From Thermithiobacillus tepidarius DSM 3134 (GTDB taxonomy: Bacteria > Pseudomonadota > Gammaproteobacteria > Acidithiobacillales > Thermithiobacillaceae): 64,000 nucleotides of DNA. The stretch spans positions 1 to 64,000 of the forward strand of contig NZ_AUIS01000014.1 of assembly GCF_000423825.1 (NCBI RefSeq), in the 5' to 3' direction. The position numbers were made by a program, and so were the translations under genes. A model generated the notes under the pieces. The model did no database searches. It saw nothing but the letters and a program-made list of their open reading frames with translations, and was not told the DNA's origin. Numbering within the stretch: position 1 is the first letter of the stretch; each line of letters starts with the position of its first letter. Below are positions 42,613 to 51,800 of this stretch, in pieces.

Positions 42613-43980
42613 ATGCCTTCATTGAAGTCTTTTGCGCAGCACGCCACGACCGATTACCGGGCCTTTCATCCGCCGCTCATCCGCCTGCAGCATAGCGCGC
42701 CCAACCCCGTAGGAAGGCGCGTGCTGTGGGCGCTGCTGATATTGCTCGCCTTTCTCCTGGGGTGGGCCGTGCTCGGGCGGCTGGACATCGTGGCCGTGGC
42801 CGACGGCAAGCTGGTGCCCGCCAGCTATCTCAAGATCGTGCAGCCGTCGGAGGCCGGAATCGTCAAGGAAATCCTGGTGCGCGAGGGCGACCGGGTGCGC
42901 GCGGGGCAAACTCTGATGCGCATGGATGCCTTGAGCACGGAGGCCGACCTGGAGGCTGTCGCCGCCGAACACAACCGCAAGCGGCTGTCGCTCAGGCGTA
43001 TCGACGCTGAACTCGCCGGGCAACCTTTCATACCGGAAGCCAGCGATCCCGCGGCGCTCGTGCGCGAAGTGGCGGCGCAGTACCAAGCCAACCGTGCTGC
43101 GCTTGCCGCCGCCTTGGCGGAAGAGCGCAGCCGCCTGGCCAAGGCGCAGCAGGAATCAGCCGCGGCCCGTCAGCAAAAGACGCGCCTGGAAGCCGTGCTG
43201 CCTTATTACCGCAAGCAGGAGAAAGCCTTCGAGCAACTGGCGGAGAAGGAGTTCGCCGGGCAGTTGGCGGTAAGCGAAAAACGGCGCGAGCGCATCGAGA
43301 AGGAGCAGGAGCTGGCCACCCAGGAGCATCTGATTGCCTCGGCCCAGGCCAGCATCGAACAGTCGCACAAGAAGCTGCGGCAAATCGAAGCGGACTATCT
43401 GCGCCAGCTTCACGCCGAGCGCAACGAAACGCAGGCACAGTTCGACAAGCTGACCCAGGAACTGGCAAAGCAGCGGCACCGCCGCGCCCTCATGGAACTC
43501 AAGGCCCCGCAGGATGGCGTCATCAAGGATCTGGCCACCCATACGGCGGGTACCGTGGTGCAGCCCGGTACCGTCCTGGCGAGCCTGGTGCCGCAGCAGG
43601 AGCGGCTCAAGGCCGAGGTCTGGGTATCCAACGAAGACATCGGCTTCGTGCGTCGCGGGCAGACCGTCAAGCTGAAGTTTGCGGCCTATCCCTTTCAGAA
43701 ATACGGCATGGGACAGGGTACCGTCGAGCATGTGAGCGCTGATGCGCAAAATGAGGAGGAGGCGCGCGACGCCGGCTTGGCGGCGCCGGGGCAGCGGCCG
43801 CTGCGCTACAAGGCGCTCGTCGCGATGAGTGCCAGCGCACTGGAGATGGAAGGCCGCCGATACCCGCTGGCGGTCGGCATGCAAACGACGGCCGAAATTC
43901 TGCTGGGCGACCGCTCGGTTGTCGAGTATCTGCTCTCGCCAGTGCAAAAGGCTTGGCATGATGCGGGGCGGGAGCGATGA
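42613..43980 (+). CDS. T1SS membrane-fusion (HlyD-type) adaptor
   Basis: The 455-residue adaptor has a short cytoplasmic N-terminus, one membrane span (about 35-54, VLWALLILLAFLLGWAVLG), a split lipoyl/barrel-sandwich domain (KIVQPSEAGIVKEILVREGDRVRAGQ...; MELKAPQDGVIKDL) and a long coiled coil (about 105-310). The C-terminal beta-barrel contains VWVSNEDIGFVRRGQTVKLKF. It bridges the ABC exporter and TolC. The ATG at 42613 has AGGAGA ten bases upstream; 42592 (MTGESTG) is also possible. The stop codon overlaps a 32-codon ORF (ATGA). Confidence 0.9.
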   Translation: MPSLKSFAQHATTDYRAFHPPLIRLQHSAPNPVGRRVLWALLILLAFLLGWAVLGRLDIVAVADGKLVPASYLKIVQPSEAGIVKEILVREGDRVRAGQTLMRMDALSTEADLEAVAAEHNRKRLSLRRIDAELAGQPFIPEASDPAALVREVAAQYQANRAALAAALAEERSRLAKAQQESAAARQQKTRLEAVLPYYRKQEKAFEQLAEKEFAGQLAVSEKRRERIEKEQELATQEHLIASAQASIEQSHKKLRQIEADYLRQLHAERNETQAQFDKLTQELAKQRHRRALMELKAPQDGVIKDLATHTAGTVVQPGTVLASLVPQQERLKAEVWVSNEDIGFVRRGQTVKLKFAAYPFQKYGMGQGTVEHVSADAQNEEEARDAGLAAPGQRPLRYKALVAMSASALEMEGRRYPLAVGMQTTAEILLGDRSVVEYLLSPVQKAWHDAGRER

Positions 43981-44075
43981 GCGTGCAGCACACGCCGCTC
44001 AACGAAGCGCCGGCCCCGGCATGTGCGCGAAGCCTTGCCGGCGAGAAACCGACAGCTCTGCTCTGCGATGTCTGA
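43977..44075 (+). CDS. 32-residue coupled mini-ORF
   Basis: A frame from an ATG overlapping the hlyD stop (ATGA) encodes 32 residues with three cysteines and no hydrophobic span. It ends at 44075, 7 bases inside the next gene, whose ATG is at 44068. The tight overlaps on both sides suggest that it is translated, perhaps only as a coupler. It resembles no known peptide. Confidence 0.3.
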   Translation: MSVQHTPLNEAPAPACARSLAGEKPTALLCDV

Positions 44076-45432
44076 TCAAAAATCTCATCCGCAGCTCTCC
44101 GATTTGCTGCCGGGTAGCGTTCCAGGCGTCCTCTGGCCCCCGATGCCCGGCACACGCCAAGCGGCCATCCTGGCCTTGCTGCTCCAGATGGAGAGCAGCC
44201 AATGGTTGCCCGAGACTGCCTTGCGCGAACGGCAATCGATGCAGCTGCGCGAACTCCTGGCGCATGCGCGTCGCCACTGCCGCTATTACCGGGATCGCTT
44301 GCCAGCCGATGCGACGGCATGGGATGCAATCCCGTTGCTGACACGTCATGACCTGCAGCTGCATTTCGATGCCCTGCTGGCCGACAGGTACCCTCAGGCC
44401 CATGGAAAAACCTTCGATATCACGACCGGCGGTTCCACTGGGGAGCCCGTCACGGTGCGGCGCACTCAGCTGACGCAGTTGTTCTGGGAGGCGGCGACGC
44501 TGCGCGATCATCTCTGGCAGCGGCGCGACTTCTCGGGGACGATGGCCATCATTCGCCAATTTGGCCGCGCGGTGGATCCGGCCAGGCCGGGCCGATGGGG
44601 CGGTGGTGTGTTTCGCAGCGGGCCGGCGTGGCACTTGCCGATTTCGACCGATGTCGACACGCAATTGCGTTGGCTGCAGTCCGTCAATCCCGAAATCTTG
44701 CTGACCTACCCGCCCAATTTGAGCGCATTGATGGCTCGCATGGGCCGGAAGGACATAATGCTGCCGCGATTGCGGGAAGTGCGGATGATCAGCGGGACGG
44801 TCACTTCGGCATTGCGCCAGGAATGCCAGGCTGCGCTGGGTGTGCCGCTGACCGACCTGTACAGTGCCCAGGAGGTCGGCGTCATCGGTCTGCAATGCCC
44901 GGACAGCGGCTTGTTGCACCTGCAGTCCGAGCATCTGCTGGTGGAGGTGCTTGACGAGCGCGGCCAGCCTTGCCGCGAAGGCGAAGTCGGCCAGGTGGTC
45001 GTGACCGATCTGCACAACTTCGCCATGCCCCTGATTCGCTACGCGCTGCGCGACTGGGCCGAGCGCGGCCCGGCGTGTTCATGCGGGCGGGGGCTGCCAA
45101 CCCTGCGCTCCATCAAGGGCAGGACCCGGAACATGGCGTTCAGCCCTGATGGCAAGCAGTTCTGGCCAGCACTGGAGCCCCATCGCTTTCGGCAGGTCAT
45201 CCCGGATTTGCGTCAGTATCAACTGCTGCAAACCGCCTACGATGCCATCACCGTGAATCTGGTGTGCCGGTCGTCGCCCTCTGCGCGGCAGCTACGAATG
45301 CTGCAAGGGATGCTGACGGAAGCTCTGGGCCATACCTATCGATGGGCGTGGCAGATTCGGGAAAATGCATTGCCGCTCACCGCCAGCGGGAAGTATGAGG
45401 AGTTCATGTCTTTGCTCTCCCATCCCGAGTAA
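44068..45432 (+). CDS. Phenylacetate-CoA-ligase-like (CapK-type) adenylating enzyme
   Basis: This 454-residue member of the ANL superfamily is of the PaaK/CapK branch. The phosphate loop is TTGGSTGEPVTVRRT (about 126-140), the aromatic motif is DLYSAQEVG, and LIRYALRDWAE with KGRTRNM contributes the ATP-binding residues. The C-terminal part ends LTASGKYEEF, where the catalytic Lys is expected. These enzymes adenylate a carboxylic acid and usually pass it to CoA or another acceptor; CapK-type members occur in polysaccharide loci. It is the last gene of the T1SS operon, overlapping the mini-ORF. The substrate is unknown. Confidence 0.8.
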   Translation: MSDQKSHPQLSDLLPGSVPGVLWPPMPGTRQAAILALLLQMESSQWLPETALRERQSMQLRELLAHARRHCRYYRDRLPADATAWDAIPLLTRHDLQLHFDALLADRYPQAHGKTFDITTGGSTGEPVTVRRTQLTQLFWEAATLRDHLWQRRDFSGTMAIIRQFGRAVDPARPGRWGGGVFRSGPAWHLPISTDVDTQLRWLQSVNPEILLTYPPNLSALMARMGRKDIMLPRLREVRMISGTVTSALRQECQAALGVPLTDLYSAQEVGVIGLQCPDSGLLHLQSEHLLVEVLDERGQPCREGEVGQVVVTDLHNFAMPLIRYALRDWAERGPACSCGRGLPTLRSIKGRTRNMAFSPDGKQFWPALEPHRFRQVIPDLRQYQLLQTAYDAITVNLVCRSSPSARQLRMLQGMLTEALGHTYRWAWQIRENALPLTASGKYEEFMSLLSHPE

Positions 45433-45628
45433 TGCTCCTGAATCGAAGTGAGGGAGGCATCCACTTCGCGGCCGAGCGAGGAGGAGGCGTGTGATGCGGG
45501 GCGGGATCGGTAAAGGTACAACAAGCATGTTTTTCGTACAGGCCGGCAACATCGCTTCAGAATGGCTTGGATGCAAGGCGCATCCCGTCGGCGCGGAGGG
45601 CTCGCCCGTGGAACCTGTCCCGGCGCAC

Positions 45629-46432
45629 TCAGGCGTCGTTCAAGCGAAAGCGGATCGGCACCTCCACCCAGGCAGCCACCGGCGTGTCGCCGCGCCGGCC
45701 GGGCACGAAGCGCCAGCGGCGTACGGCGCGCAGGGCGGCGTCGTCCAGGAGCGGGCTTTGGGAGCTTTGGGCCAGCTTGATTTCGGCGGGCAGGCCGGCG
45801 GGGCTGACCAGCACGCGCAGGATGACGGCGCCCTGCAGGCCCAGGCGGCGGGCCGCCAGCGGGTAGTCCGGCGGCGGATTGTCCAGGTAGGCGGCATCGA
45901 AGGAGGGGAGTTGCAGGCTTGGCGCCTCGGCGGCGCCGGCAGCCGGCGGCTGGGTGGCGGGCGTCAGGCTGGCGGTCGCCGGGACAGTGGCGGGGGTGTC
46001 TGCCGCGGCCGCGGCGCCGGTCGGCGGTGCCGCCTCGGGTGCGGCACTTGCCTGGAACGTGGCAGCGGGGGGGCGTGCGCTTTCCGCTACCGGTGACTCG
46101 GGGGGCGGGCCCGGTCGCGCGGGTGCGGGGCGCGCAGATCTCGCGGCCTGTTGCGGAGCCGCTGTCGGCCGTGCTGGCGACATGCTTGGCGCGGCTTCGG
46201 GTTCGGTCGGGGGCGACGGCCGGGCGGCCGGGAGCATGGGCGCGGATGGCGCCAGGGTCAACAGCCGCGCCTGCAGCACCGGCGCCGGCAGCGGAGGCGT
46301 GACGGGGACACCGCCCACCCGGGTCAGCAGCACGGCCAGTCCGGCATGCAGGCCCAGGGCGAGCGCCGCCGCCCGCGGCCACGAGGACTTCGGGATCGGC
46401 GGGTCCGCATGGCGTGACAGGATAAAGGACAT
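45629..46432 (-). CDS. TonB-family energy transducer
   Basis: The 267-residue protein has an N-terminal membrane anchor (AAALALGLHAGLAVLL, about 21-36), a long proline/alanine-rich spacer (about 45-185) and a C-terminal TonB domain: PDYPLAARRLGLQGAVILRVLVSPAG, ALRAVRRWRFVPG and PIRFRL. It would couple ExbBD to outer-membrane receptors; no exbB/exbD or receptor gene is in the window. It is divergent from the EamA transporter gene, with a 10-base perfect hairpin between them. The stretch 45433-45628 after the T1SS operon shows no gene. Confidence 0.87.
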   Translation of the reverse strand: MSFILSRHADPPIPKSSWPRAAALALGLHAGLAVLLTRVGGVPVTPPLPAPVLQARLLTLAPSAPMLPAARPSPPTEPEAAPSMSPARPTAAPQQAARSARPAPARPGPPPESPVAESARPPAATFQASAAPEAAPPTGAAAAADTPATVPATASLTPATQPPAAGAAEAPSLQLPSFDAAYLDNPPPDYPLAARRLGLQGAVILRVLVSPAGLPAEIKLAQSSQSPLLDDAALRAVRRWRFVPGRRGDTPVAAWVEVPIRFRLNDA

Positions 46433-46555
46433 TGGAGTATCTTAAAAAAATGACCGCCCAAACTCAAAATGCCCTTCATTGCTGGCGCCGCTGGCTAGGA
46501 CTCCGTTTCCTGGCCCGCGCGCTCGTGTCCTGACTTTTTCTGAACAAGTCTTTCG

Positions 46556-46580
46556 GCAAGCGCGGATCCGCCGCGCTTGC
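46556..46580. repeat. Perfect 10-base hairpin between divergent genes
   Basis: GCAAGCGCGG and CCGCGCTTGC are perfect inverted arms around ATCCG, 42 bases before the EamA start at 46622 and about 120 bases from the tonB-like start. There is no T-run after it on either strand. It may be an operator or an mRNA structure. Confidence 0.45.
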
Positions 46581-46621
46581 GCATGCGTCTGCGGTGGATC
46601 CGCTTCATCCATGAGGATTCC

Positions 46622-47689
46622 ATGGCAGACCAGAACAAAAGCACCCGTCTCCTGAGCGCGCTCGTGGCCCGCATGCGGCGTGGCGGGAGCGGCGCGGCTG
46701 CGGCGATCGCGAGCAAGCCCGCTCCTGCAAGTGGCGCGGCAACCGGCCGTGGTGAACCCTCCTCCCGCGCCGCGCCGGAAGGCTGCAGCCACGGCGGGGG
46801 AAGCGGGCGCTCCCCTATCGGCGCCGCGCTCGTCCTGCTTGCGGCGGTGGCCTTTTCGGCCAAGGCGGTGCTCATCAAGCTGGCTTACCGCTACCCGGTG
46901 GACGCCGCCACGCTGCTGTCCTTGCGCATGGCAATGTCCCTGCCGTTTTTCCTGGCGGCGGCCGCCTGGGCCGGGCGCGATACGACGGTGCCGGCCCTGG
47001 GCCGCCGCGACTGGCTGGAGGTGCTGGCCTTGGGCTTGCTGGGCTACTACTTGGCCAGTCTGCTGGATTTCCTCGGGCTGCAGTACGTTTCGGCCGGGCT
47101 GGAGCGCTTGATCCTCTTTCTCTACCCGACCCTGGTGCTGGTCTTGTCCGCGCTCTTTCTCGGCCGGCGCATCCGCCGGCGCGAGCTGGCGGCCTTGGCG
47201 CTCAGTTATGGCGGCATCCTGCTGGCCGTGCATGGGGCGGCGGATTGGGCGGGCGCGCGCGCGCCTTTGGGGGCGGCGCTGGTCTTTGCCAGCGCGCTCG
47301 CCTACGCCTTGTATCTTATCGGCAGCGGGCGGACCATCCGCCGCGTTGGGCCGCTGCGCTTCACCGCCTACGCCATGACCGTCGCCTGCGCTGCCGTGCT
47401 TTTGCACTTCGCCGTGACGCACCCATGGTCGGCCCTGGTCCTGCCGCGGGAGGTCTACGGTCTCGGTCTGGCGATGGCGCTGGTGAGCACGGTGCTGCCG
47501 TCCTTCCTCATGGCCGAAGGCATCCGCCGCATCGGCGCCGAGCAGGCGGCGCTGCTCGGCGCGGTGGGGCCGGTGGCCACCATCTTCCTGGGCTATCTGA
47601 CGCTGGGCGAGCACCTGATGCCAGCGCAGGCGACGGGCGCCGGGCTGGTGATCGCCGGCGTGCTGCTGGTCACCTGGCGGCGGGCGTGA
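46622..47689 (+). CDS. EamA-family (DMT) transporter
   Basis: The 355-residue inner-membrane protein has ten predicted spans in two EamA repeats, starting about residue 65 (IGAALVLLAAVAFSAKAVLIKLAYRY) and about 215. DMT transporters export small metabolites such as amino acids. The first 60 residues are unusual: a low-complexity Ala/Gly/Ser/Arg stretch whose DNA (46703-46729) resembles a REP element, so the coding sequence seems to have been extended by a repeat. The ATG has GAGG upstream. The 3' end overlaps the convergent lipoprotein gene by 20 bases. Confidence 0.83.
   Translation: MADQNKSTRLLSALVARMRRGGSGAAAAIASKPAPASGAATGRGEPSSRAAPEGCSHGGGSGRSPIGAALVLLAAVAFSAKAVLIKLAYRYPVDAATLLSLRMAMSLPFFLAAAAWAGRDTTVPALGRRDWLEVLALGLLGYYLASLLDFLGLQYVSAGLERLILFLYPTLVLVLSALFLGRRIRRRELAALALSYGGILLAVHGAADWAGARAPLGAALVFASALAYALYLIGSGRTIRRVGPLRFTAYAMTVACAAVLLHFAVTHPWSALVLPREVYGLGLAMALVSTVLPSFLMAEGIRRIGAEQAALLGAVGPVATIFLGYLTLGEHLMPAQATGAGLVIAGVLLVTWRRA
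46703..46729. repeat. REP-like sequence inside the EamA gene
   Basis: On the minus strand this reads TGCAGGAGCGGGC followed by TTGCTCGCGA, the form of the common Pseudomonas-type REP unit (GGAGCGGGCTTGCTCGCGA). It is translated as part of the odd N-terminal extension. A relative lies upstream of arsC near 7.2 kb. Confidence 0.5.
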
Positions 47690-47987
47690 TCCGCTGGATC
47701 TCGGTGAGTTCGATCGGGCGGCCCCACATGCGCATGGTGAGCACGCCCTGCAGCGGCTTGCCGGTGAAGCGGATGCGCAGGCCGTCCTGGCGGAAGGCGG
47801 GGTCGAGATTGACCGGGTCGTAGTGCTTGCCGCTGTCGCCGAGGATGCCGTAGAAGCCGCCGGCGAGGTCGATGTGGCGGACGGTGCCGGTCTCGCTGAC
47901 GAGCTGCCCCTCGGGCGCGCGGCCGGGATGGGCGCAGCCGGTCAGCAGCAGCAAGCCGGACAGGGCAAGGACGAGGCGCCGACGCAT
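47670..47987 (-). CDS. Small lipoprotein, unknown function
   Basis: This 105-residue protein has a clear lipoprotein signal (ALSGLLLLTGC). The mature part (about 87 residues) is beta-rich: GTVRHIDLAGGFYGILGDSGKHYDPVNL...LRIRFTGK...IELTEIQRI. It resembles small OB-fold-like lipoproteins of unknown role. It starts 6 bases after the nitrilase-family gene in the same direction and overlaps the convergent EamA gene by 20 bases. Confidence 0.78.
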   Translation of the reverse strand: MRRRLVLALSGLLLLTGCAHPGRAPEGQLVSETGTVRHIDLAGGFYGILGDSGKHYDPVNLDPAFRQDGLRIRFTGKPLQGVLTMRMWGRPIELTEIQRITPAAR

Positions 47988-47993
47988 GGCGGG

Positions 47994-48800
47994 TTACAGG
48001 CGCCGGTGGCGCAGGGCGGGCAGGGCGCTGCGGTGCTGCTGCATCAGCGCGGGATCGAGATCGGCCAACACCACGCCGCTGCCGTTTTGCAGCCGACCCA
48101 TGACCTGGCCCCACGGATCGACCACCTGGCTGGCGCCGAAGGTGGCGCGGCCGTTGCTGTGCTGGCCGCCTTGGTTGGGAGCGATCACGTAGGCCAGGTT
48201 TTCGATGGCGCGGGCGCGCACCAGCACGTCCCAGTGGGCTTGGCCGGTGGTGCGGGTGAAGGCGCTGGGGATGGTGAGAATCTCCGCGCCGGCCTCGGCG
48301 TAGTGGCGGAAGAGCTCGGGAAAGCGCAGGTCGTAGCAGATGGCCAGGCCCAGGCGTCCGAAGGGGGTATCCACCGTTACCGGCGCGCGGCCGGGCGTCA
48401 GGGTGTTGGATTCGCGGTAGGACTCGCCGCCGGGCAGGTCCACGTCGAAGAGGTGGAGCTTGTCGTAGCGGGCCTGTTGCCGGCCCTCGGCATCGAAGAC
48501 CAGGCAGGCGGACACGGGCAGCGGGCTGTCCGGATCCTGCAGGGGGATGCTGCCGCCCACCAGCCACAGGCCCAGTTCCCGCGCCTGGCGCGCCAGCCAT
48601 TCCTGGATGGGGCCCTGTCCCGCCGGCTCGGCGACGGCCAGCTTGTCCGTTTCCTTCTGGCCCATGAAGGCGAAGTTTTCGGGCAGCACGGCCAGGGCCG
48701 CGCCGCTGGCGGCGGCTTCCTGCAGGAGTTGGCCGGCGCGGGCGAGGTTGGCTTCGAGCTCGTGGCTGGACACCATCTGGACGGCGGCAACGCGGGTCAT
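47994..48800 (-). CDS. Carbon-nitrogen hydrolase (nitrilase family, Nit1-like)
   Basis: The 268-residue amidase has the Glu-Lys-Cys triad in LPENFAF, RYDKLHLFD and ICYDLRFPELF. The overall sequence fits the Nit1/omega-amidase branch, whose members hydrolyse deaminated glutathione or 2-oxo acid amides in the cytoplasm. The start codon overlaps the yhdP stop (ATGA), with AGGAGG 12 bases upstream, so it is translated from the yhdP message. The 54 bases upstream in frame encode nothing family-like. Confidence 0.88.
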   Translation of the reverse strand: MTRVAAVQMVSSHELEANLARAGQLLQEAAASGAALAVLPENFAFMGQKETDKLAVAEPAGQGPIQEWLARQARELGLWLVGGSIPLQDPDSPLPVSACLVFDAEGRQQARYDKLHLFDVDLPGGESYRESNTLTPGRAPVTVDTPFGRLGLAICYDLRFPELFRHYAEAGAEILTIPSAFTRTTGQAHWDVLVRARAIENLAYVIAPNQGGQHSNGRATFGASQVVDPWGQVMGRLQNGSGVVLADLDPALMQQHRSALPALRHRRL

Positions 48801-51800
48801 GGCTGGCTTGTCCTCCTGGAACGGGAAATAGGCGCAATCGTGGGGTTCTGCCAAGGACCGCTGGCTTGGTAGTGCAGGTCCACCACCGAGCCGTCCTTGC
48901 CGAAGAGGGCGGGGCCGAGGATGGGAAAGCGGCCCAGGAGCAGATCCACCGTCTGCAGCGGATGCACGTGCATCTGCAGGTCCAAGAGCCGGCTGCGCAG
49001 GTCGATGTCGCCCTCGGCCAGCACGCGCACGGCGCTGCTCTTGAGTTCCAGATCATCGGTGCGGGCCACGCCGTCATCGAGGACCAGTTGGCCGCCCAAG
49101 TGCTGGAAGAACAGCCCCTTGCCGGTGAGATCGCGGAAATCCATGGTGAAGACGCGCCGGAACATGCTGGTGACGTTCATCAGGCTGAGGATCTTCACCA
49201 CCGGGCTGACCTCGGTGAAGCGCCCCTCCTCCAACTGCAGGGCGATGCGGCCGTCCAGCCGGGCGGGATCGAAGTCCAGCGGCCAGCCGGGCCAGCTCAG
49301 CTGGCCGTCCAGCTGCGCCTGCCCTTGGCTCAGGCCGCTGTTGAAGGCCAACTTGCGCAGGGTGTTGGCCACGTTCTGCGCCTCGAAGCGGCCCTGGATC
49401 TGCGTCTGTCCGCGCCCCGGGCCGGACCAGGTGCCGTCGCCGTCGAAGCGGGCGTCCTCCTCGCGGATGCGGATCTGCGGCAATTGCCACAGGCCGGGGC
49501 GGCGCTCGGCGGTGAAGGCGAGCTGGTCGATCTGGTAGTCATCCCAGCGCAGGTCGCGAATGTTGGCTTCGAGGCGCAGCGGCGTGGCGGCCGCTGCCGG
49601 CGTCAGCGGGCCGTCCTCCGGCTTGGCGGGGGCAGTCAGGGCGACCGCCACCGGCGCGGCGGGGCGCGGCTGCGGCGCCGGCACGTGCAGGCGCGCGAAG
49701 TCTGCCGCCAAACGCTCGCTCTGCCCGCGCGGATGAGCGTAGCGGATTTCGCCCTGCACGGCCGGGCCGTCCAGGCGCAGGGTCAATTGGCGGTCTTGCG
49801 TCACGCTGCCCTGGACCGCGAGTTCACGCCAGTCGCGGTCCAGGGCCTGGACCGTGCGCCAGCTCATGTCCACGTCGATCCGCGGCCAGTCGCCGGCGCC
49901 GCCTTCGCCCCCGCCGAGCAGGGCCAGCCAGGCGGACAAGGGCAGCACGTCGCCCCGGCCCTGCAGGCGGAAGCCGTCGGCGGGCAAGGCCGGCACGCTG
50001 TCGCTGCCCAACTGCCAAGCGCCGCGCGTCGGCATCCAGCCGCCCGTGCCGTTGGCCAGCAGCAGCTGGGCCGCGTGCCGCTGGCCGAGGGTGGCGCGGA
50101 TGCCCAACTCCCGGTTGAGGATGAAGTCGCCCTGCGCCTGCAGGGGCAGGGTCGTTTCCGGGGCCTTGGCGAGCGGTTCGGGCAAGCGGATCGCCACCCC
50201 CTGCAGCGGACTTTGCAGGGCGTAGCTGCCGTGCTCGTCCTGCAGGCGCACGCCGAGCAGGTAGGGAATCCCGCCTTCGATGTGGTCGAGCCAGGCTTGG
50301 CCGAGCTGCGCTTTCAATGCTGCCGGCGTGGCCTGACCGTGGGCCAGGATGCGGACCTGCGGGTGGTGCTCCAGGGTGTCGACCGCCAGCTGCACCCGGG
50401 TCGGGCCGCCCAGCCACTGGCCTTCCAGGCCGGGGGTATGAATCTCGTGGCGGGTGAAGTACAGCGGGCCGCTGATCTGCTCCACCCGCCAGTTGTCCCA
50501 CAGCAGATCCACCTGGCGCAGATCCAGGCGGCCGTCCACCGCCGTGCCCCCCTGGTGCCCGAGGCCGATGCGCAGCTTCAGGGCCAGGGGGCTCATGCCG
50601 GCGGCGCTGATCTTGGCGTGCCCGAGGGCGGTGTCGCGCAGGATGGGGGAGGCGCGCAGGAAGCGCAGGCCGGTGTTGAAGCTGGTGTCGATCAGGCCGT
50701 CGATGTGGAGCTGGGGGTTGTGGCTCAGGAGATCGGGGATGCGGGCGTTCAGGCGGCGGATGGGCGCATCGAAGATGGCGCCGCGCTCGGCCCGCAGGGC
50801 AAAGCCCTGGCGCGCGAAATCCATGCGGCCGCTCAGCCGCGTGGCGACCGGCCACTTGGGATCATAGCGCAGGGTCACGTCGCTGACGTGGCTGGTCACG
50901 CGGAACTCGCCGTCCTTGGGATTGGCGAAGGGGAATTTGCTCAGCGGACCGCGCAGCTGCACCCGCGCCTGATCGATGCGGCCCTGCAGCAGGGCGTTGT
51001 CGAGCCAGTGCAGCAGCGCCGGATGCATGATCCGGTAGGGATAATAGCGGGGCGCGTGGGCGGCCGAGACACTGTGCGCCCGGGCATCCAGCGCCAGGTA
51101 GGGACGCTGTCCCGGCGTCTGCACGATGTGGGCATGCCCCTCGGCATTGAGATCGCCCTGCAGCTGGAAATGGGGCAGCCTGACCGTGAGACGCTCGCCG
51201 GTCCACTGCCAGCTCGCCTCGCTGCGCAGGCGCTGGATGGGGATGGTCTGGCGGAAGGCGTAGGGCCAATCCAGCAGCACATCTTGGCTGTCCAGGCGCA
51301 GCGCGCCGTCCTGGTTCACCAGCCGGATCTCGCCGCTCAGATTGCGAAAGCCGGGCGACTTGTCCACGGGATGGGTGTGCAGGCGGGTAAAGCGGTTGCT
51401 CACCGCGAAGTGCTCGGCCTGCTTTGCCGAGCCCTCCTGCCAGATCAGCTGGAAGTCTTCCACCAGGCCCTGCGGCCGCGCTTCCGCCAGATAGCGCTGC
51501 CAGGCCGGCGGCAGCAGCTTGGGCGGCAGCAGGTGCAGGGTGGGGCCGATCTCCATGCGGTCCACCTTGAGGGCGATGCGGGTGGGGGCGTCGCCCAGGC
51601 TGCTGTGCAGCACCACGTTGAAGGGGCGCCAGCGCTCGCCCGGCCGGGCCAGCCGCACGTCATCCAGCCGCAGGCGGCCCTGGTTGGACTGGCTGCGCCA
51701 GTCCAGCTGCAGGGCCAGGGAGTCAGCATGCAGCGGCTGGTGGTAGTAGGTTGGCCACGCGAGCGCCGGCCGGTCCACCCGCAAAGGCCCGTGCAGGCGG

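Noticed and set aside
42183-45432. An hlyC-type RTX-activating acyltransferase
   Set aside because: It was looked for around the exporter genes; no frame of suitable length or motif is present.
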